This document shows positions 7,288 through 9,825 of a DNA stretch of 9,825 nucleotides, piece after piece (the stretch's first letter is position 1; every line of letters starts with the position of its first letter). The position numbers and the translations under genes are program-made. Under the pieces are notes generated by a model. The model was not told the origin of the DNA. It made no database searches and saw only the letters and a program-made list of their open reading frames with translations. Source of the DNA: Acetobacteraceae bacterium (GTDB lineage: Bacteria > Pseudomonadota > Alphaproteobacteria > Acetobacterales > Acetobacteraceae); the NCBI GenBank assembly GCA_003164305.1, contig PLSZ01000341.1, forward strand, positions 3,964 to 13,788, written 5' to 3'.

Positions 7288-8073
7288 TCACAGACCGCGT
7301 TCCCGCTTGATGCGGTCCCAGGCGGCGTTGATGCGAGCGACCGACTGGCTGGCTTTGTCCATGAAATCCTTCGGCACGCCCCGCGAGGCAAGCGCGTCGG
7401 GATGGTTTTCGCGCATCAGCTTACGCCAGGCGGCCCGCAGTTCCTCACCATTGGCGGAACGGGCGACACCGAGAACGGCGTAAGGATCGGGCTCGTCCGA
7501 AGGCGGGCGGGCCGGTGCCGCGCCGCTGGCGCGATCCCAGCCCATCCGGTCGAGGCGGAACGCGCGGTGCACGCCAAGCAGGAAGGCCTGCTCCTTCGCG
7601 TTGACGGCACCGTCGGCGCGGGCGATCGTGAACAACGAGCCGAGCACAAGCTCCAGCATGGCGTGATTGTCGGCGAAGGCGTCGCCGAGTTGGGTGGCGT
7701 AGGTTTCGTAGTCTTCGGTGTTCTCGCGCGCCTGGTCGAACAGGCGGCCGATGTCGCGCACGCCATCGTCGGGGATGCGGAACTGGCGGCGGAAGGTGTC
7801 GATTTCGGCGCGCGTTACCGGGCCATCGCATTTGGCGAGCTTCGCCGACAGCGCAACGACGGCGATGGAGAACAGCTGCTGTTTCTGGCCCAGCAGCGCC
7901 GCGACCTTCGCCTGTCCGGCGAGGGTGTTGGTCACGGTGGAGAACGGGAACGGAAACCGCGCGGGCATACCGTTGTCCGCGGCATGGCCCAACGCGGCGC
8001 CGATGGCGGCGCCGAACGGGCCGCCCATCGCGAACCCGGCCATCCCGCCGATCACTTTACCCCAATATCCCAT
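7288..8073 (-). CDS. djlA: DjlA-like membrane-anchored J-domain co-chaperone (TerB plus DnaJ)
   Basis: This 261-residue protein has the DjlA layout. A short Gly/Ala-rich hydrophobic N-terminus (5-29, with small-residue repeats such as GGMAGFAMGGPFGAAIGAAL) acts as the membrane anchor. A TerB-like helical domain spans about 60-175 and a C-terminal J domain about 195-258. The J domain reads DPYAVLGV, then LRAAWRKLMRENHPD with the HPD tripeptide at 224-226, which stimulates the DnaK ATPase. The TerB part contains ARADGAVNAKEQAFL (151-165), typical of this family. DjlA recruits DnaK to the inner membrane and is linked to envelope stress in E. coli. The start is ATG 8073 with only a weak site (ACGAAG). 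A TATCAT at 8088-8093 on the minus strand could be a -10, but it would leave a leader of only about 8 nt. Confidence 0.92.
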   Translation of the reverse strand: MGYWGKVIGGMAGFAMGGPFGAAIGAALGHAADNGMPARFPFPFSTVTNTLAGQAKVAALLGQKQQLFSIAVVALSAKLAKCDGPVTRAEIDTFRRQFRIPDDGVRDIGRLFDQARENTEDYETYATQLGDAFADNHAMLELVLGSLFTIARADGAVNAKEQAFLLGVHRAFRLDRMGWDRASGAAPARPPSDEPDPYAVLGVARSANGEELRAAWRKLMRENHPDALASRGVPKDFMDKASQSVARINAAWDRIKRERGL

Positions 8074-8141
8074 GGGCTTCGTCTAGCATGATATCCGGTT
8101 TCTCGCGCGTGCCATGTGGGAATACCGGATGGATACGCGAA

Positions 8142-8154
8142 GGGGGCAAGCCCC
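8142..8154. repeat. Short GGGGGCAAGCCCC hairpin downstream of the hepT remnant
   Basis: GGGG-CAAG-CCCC folds as a small hairpin 27 nt beyond the hepT stop in the 107-nt gap before djlA. It shares its core with the GC-rich repeat at 88-107. It may be a trimmed copy of the same dispersed element or a weak terminator, but it lacks a T-run. Confidence 0.3.
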
Positions 8155-8180
8155 AGGCCCGGGCGAACAGCAGGACGAGT

Positions 8181-8539
8181 TCATCCGCGATCACGCCTTT
8201 CCGCTTCCACGATCAAACGGTCGATCGCATCCGCGAGGGACGGCAAGTGCTCATCGATGATGTTCCGGGTGGCCACGGTGTCCGCGCGTTGATCCCTCGT
8301 GCCGAAGCAAATTGCCGATCGCGGCGATCTGCCGCCAGGGAATCTCCGTCTCTGGCGCCTGAAGGTCGGGCGGAACATGCCGGCTGGCCTCGGAGATGAT
8401 TTCCAGCCCGCGCTCGACGGCGCGTTGCATGGCCCGGTTGGTGGCGAAGTCATCGAAGGCGACACCGGAGGTGAGGTCCTGAATCCCGGCGATCGCATCG
8501 CGAAGGATCGCACAGGCGCGGGAGGATACTCCGTGGCAC
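8181..8539 (-). pseudogene. hepT: hepT-like toxin gene (DUF86/HEPN), broken by two frameshifts
   Basis: HepT toxins are about 110-140-residue HEPN-fold RNases paired with MNT nucleotidyltransferases. The family is visible only by joining three frames. Segment 1 (8539-8507, GTG start 1 nt after the mntA stop) reads VPRSILPRLCD. Segment 2 (8508-8296) reads ILRDAIAGIQDLTSG, then RGLEIISEASRHVPPDLQ and IPWRQIAAIGNLLRHE. Segment 3 (8294-8181) reads RADTVATRNIIDEHLPSLAD and AIDRLIVEAE. The joined product of about 119 residues has normal length and the full family pattern. The first break fits loss of an AT from GATATC near 8507. The second is one extra base at 8295 (GAG-G-GAT), right at the catalytic H-x-Y. 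Two independent lesions argue for real decay over one sequencing error. Without repair, translation from the GTG soon leaves the family frame. Confidence 0.82.
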
Positions 8540-8540
8540 G

Positions 8541-8834
8541 TCAGAAAACGCGCAGTGCTTCCGCTTCGATACGCTGGCGAAGCATCGGATGCAGGCTGGC
8601 GCGGGTCATCACGTCGGTTTCCGTGCCGAGGACATCGCTCGCCCGCTCCTGGATATCGACCGGTTCGATGAGACTGAAGCGCGGATTGTCGGTATCGAAG
8701 AAAAGGTCGCTGTCGCTGTCCGGGCCGGCTTCCTGGCGAGCGACGGAGCCAAACAAATAAAGTCGAGCCACCCCGGCCCGGTGAAGATCGGTTTCATGAT
8801 CGCGCGGTGTCGCGGTGACATTGTCTCGGTCCAT
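8541..8834 (-). CDS. mntA: MntA-type nucleotidyltransferase antitoxin
   Basis: This 97-residue protein is a minimal nucleotidyltransferase. The signature GSX10DXD is exact: GSVARQEAGPDSDSD, with G29-S30 and metal-binding D41 and D43. A third acidic residue is expected near TETDVMT (D74). The tail SLHPMLRQRIEAEALRVF is standard for the family. MntA antitoxins neutralise HepT by transferring AMP groups to the Tyr of its active-site motif. The start is ATG 8834 with GGAGA 6-7 nt upstream, behind a candidate promoter at 8862-8890. Its partner follows after 1 nt (TGA C GTG), the usual coupled arrangement, but is frameshifted. The antitoxin itself looks intact in length and key residues, so it may now be an orphan or serve another copy of the toxin. 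Confidence 0.88.
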   Translation of the reverse strand: MDRDNVTATPRDHETDLHRAGVARLYLFGSVARQEAGPDSDSDLFFDTDNPRFSLIEPVDIQERASDVLGTETDVMTRASLHPMLRQRIEAEALRVF

Positions 8835-8861
8835 TGCCGGTCTCCGGGGGGACGCGTGGTC

Positions 8862-8890
8862 TTTGTACTATTTCTGAAACGTGGCTTCAA
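8862..8890 (-). promoter_or_regulatory. Candidate sigma-70-type promoter for mntA-hepT
   Basis: On the minus strand, TTGAAG (8890-8885) and TACAAA (8867-8862) are separated by exactly 17 nt, each matching four of six consensus bases. Transcription would start near 8855, about 20 nt before ATG 8834, with the GGAGA ribosome-binding site between. The AT-rich patch stands out in this GC-rich region. Confidence 0.45.
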
Positions 8891-9034
8891 TCGAGGCGTT
8901 CCGGCGTGGGAGGCGCGGGAGCTGTCGTCGCCCCCGGCGCTTCGTTTCACATCTCACTTGCCCGCCGCGACCCTTTCGCTTTATGCAACGCGTCTGTTCA
9001 ACCCCCCAGGGACCAGGAGGGATGCGTGGTCGCG

Positions 9035-9040
9035 TATAAT
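9035..9040 (+). promoter_or_regulatory. Possible -10 hexamer (TATAAT) for the ABC-F gene
   Basis: An exact TATAAT sits in CGCGTATAATCAGC, 180 nt upstream of the ABC-F ATG. No good -35 is present at 16-18 nt spacing (the region reads GACCAGG). If real, transcription starts near 9047. The leader would then be about 170 nt and include both hairpins described separately. Confidence 0.35.
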
Positions 9041-9067
9041 CAGCATCATCCGCGCGGACCCTGGCAT

Positions 9068-9092
9068 GCCCCGCGACCCACTGTCGCGGGGC
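9068..9092. other. Perfect 10-bp hairpin in the ABC-F upstream region
   Basis: GCCCCGCGAC and GTCGCGGGGC are exact reverse complements around a 5-nt loop (CCACT). There is no T-run on either side, so an ordinary intrinsic terminator is unlikely. A 10-bp perfect stem with a short loop is stronger than expected by chance, even in GC-rich DNA. Confidence 0.6.
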
Positions 9093-9174
9093 GGGTCGAA
9101 CGCTGGAACTGACGCTTATCTGACCAGCCTCGCCTGTCCGGCGACGCCAAACCCGTTGGCATTCATCGCGCCGC

Positions 9175-9194
9175 CTCACCGTTGCCACGGTGAG
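9175..9194. other. Perfect 8-bp hairpin just upstream of the ABC-F start
   Basis: CTCACCGT and ACGGTGAG pair perfectly over a TGCC loop. The stem ends 26 nt before ATG 9221, outside the ribosome-binding region. It could be part of a structured leader or a repressor operator. Neither role is shown by the sequence. Confidence 0.5.
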
Positions 9195-9220
9195 TGGCCG
9201 AACCGGACACGAGAAACATC

Positions 9221-9825
9221 ATGAGCCTGATCAATCTGCGTGGCGTCGGCGTCGTTTCGCCGCGGCCTTTGTTCCAGAACCTCGACCTGACCATCCATGA
9301 AACCGACCGCGTCGGCCTGATCGCGGGCAACGGCGCGGGCAAGACCACGCTGCTGCGCTGCCTCGCCCGCCAGGCCGATCCGGGCTCGGGTCAGATCACC
9401 CACCGCCGCGGGCTGCGCGTCGGCTTCGTGGAGCAGGATGTGCCGGCGAACCTGCTCGATCTGACCATGCACGAGGCCATCCGCCGCGCGTTGCCGGCGG
9501 CGGAGCGGGACGGGCTGGCGTGGAAAATCGGCCTCGTGCTCGACATGCTGGAAACGCCGGCGGCGATGCGGGAGCGGACGTTGGCGGAACTGAGTGGGGG
9601 CTGGCAACGGCTGGCGTTGCTCGCGCGGGTCTGGGTCACCGATCCGGACGTGCTGCTGCTGGACGAGCCGACCAACCATCTGGACACGCAACGGCTGGCG
9701 GTGCTGGAGAACTGGATCAATCACGCGACCGAGGGCGTGGCGATGCTGATCGCCAGTCACGACCGGCAATTTCTCGATAATTGCACCAACCGGACGTTGT
9801 TCTTGCGGCCCGATGAGTCGCGGGT
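9221..9825 (+). CDS. ABC-F family ATPase (ribosome-associated), 3' end beyond the window
   Basis: The first 201 codons of an ABC-F protein are present, covering one nucleotide-binding domain; the gene runs off the window. ABC-F proteins are soluble twin-ATPase factors that act on the ribosome rather than as transporters. Visible motifs are Walker A GNGAGKTT (36-43), a Q-loop at FVEQD (69-73), the signature LSGGW (124-128), Walker B LLLDEPTNHLD (145-155) and the switch His180 in ASHDRQFL. The DEPTNHLD form and the absence of membrane segments mark ABC-F. The subfamily (Uup, EttA, YheS or other) cannot be fixed without the linker and second domain. The start ATG 9221 matches the family N-terminus (MSLINLRGVGV). 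Its ribosome-binding site is weak (GAGA, 6 nt upstream). Confidence 0.93.
   Translation, partial: MSLINLRGVGVVSPRPLFQNLDLTIHETDRVGLIAGNGAGKTTLLRCLARQADPGSGQITHRRGLRVGFVEQDVPANLLDLTMHEAIRRALPAAERDGLAWKIGLVLDMLETPAAMRERTLAELSGGWQRLALLARVWVTDPDVLLLDEPTNHLDTQRLAVLENWINHATEGVAMLIASHDRQFLDNCTNRTLFLRPDESR

Larger units (their letters stand above)
8835..9220. other. 386-nt divergent spacer between mntA and the ABC-F gene
   Basis: There is no convincing protein gene here. It holds the candidate mntA promoter (8862-8890, minus strand), a plus-strand TATAAT (9035-9040) and two perfect hairpins (9068-9092 and 9175-9194). A reading frame of 52 codons starts at ATG 9066 and stops at 9222-9224, overlapping the ABC-F start as ATGA. 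It has no clear ribosome-binding site and no family I recognise. Outside these items I see nothing specific. Confidence 0.6.

Noticed and set aside
8181..8513. 110-codon open frame taken as a complete protein
   Set aside because: Only its last 38 codons are in the HepT frame; the first part is an out-of-frame reading of the broken gene.
8589..9224. 211-codon plus-strand frame running through mntA and its spacer
   Set aside because: The first part is antisense to mntA and the product has no family features. Only its terminal overlap with the ABC-F start was kept, as a possible leader frame.
9176..9769. 197-codon minus-strand frame opposite the ABC-F gene
   Set aside because: It is Arg/Gln-rich with no domain and lies opposite canonical Walker A, signature and Walker B motifs.
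1..9825. CRISPR arrays, insertion sequences, phage genes, rRNA
   Set aside because: No regularly spaced direct repeats, transposase or phage motifs, or rRNA-like sequence were seen.

Overview
The window looks like chromosomal DNA of a high-GC alphaproteobacterium, probably Rhodospirillales and perhaps Acetobacteraceae. The placement rests on overall base composition, on an alphaproteobacterial intergenic repeat whose frames read VILGLDPRI or SSSGSTRGS, and on a GC-rich intergenic repeat with the core GGGGGCAAAGCCCC. I could not confirm it with a marker gene. Most of the content is housekeeping. I do not see a complete, previously undescribed system. The most unusual items are a decayed HepT/MntA toxin-antitoxin locus and a structured leader in front of an ABC-F gene.

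Layout. Positions 1-240 hold a GC-rich repeat and no gene. On the minus strand from 5553 down to 241 come a small lipoprotein gene (5212-5553), an ADP-forming acyl-CoA synthetase (2999-5095), a Cys-rich lipoprotein gene only 3 nt behind it (2468-2995), and selB, the selenocysteine elongation factor (241-2142). A 325-nt spacer carrying a perfect 29-nt inverted repeat separates the Cys-rich lipoprotein gene from selB. On the plus strand, 5802-6434 encodes a UPF0149/YecA-like protein. It converges, with 21 nt between stops, on a minus-strand N-acetylmuramoyl-L-alanine amidase of the AmiD type (6456-7184). A DjlA-like J-domain co-chaperone (7288-8073) lies upstream of the amidase on the same strand.

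Further right on the minus strand is an MNT-type nucleotidyltransferase antitoxin gene (mntA, 8541-8834) with its partner hepT (8181-8539). hepT can be read only by joining three frames, so it looks like a pseudogene with two separate frameshifts. A 386-nt divergent spacer (8835-9220) has a plausible minus-strand promoter for mntA. It also has a plus-strand TATAAT and two perfect hairpins ahead of an ABC-F ATPase gene, which starts at 9221 and runs off the window.

Functional links are loose. selB implies that the organism makes selenoproteins, but selA and selC are not in the window. The synthetase and the lipoprotein behind it are probably translationally coupled. The amidase and DjlA relate to the envelope (peptidoglycan turnover, membrane-anchored chaperoning). 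The toxin-antitoxin remnant is an accessory element in decay.
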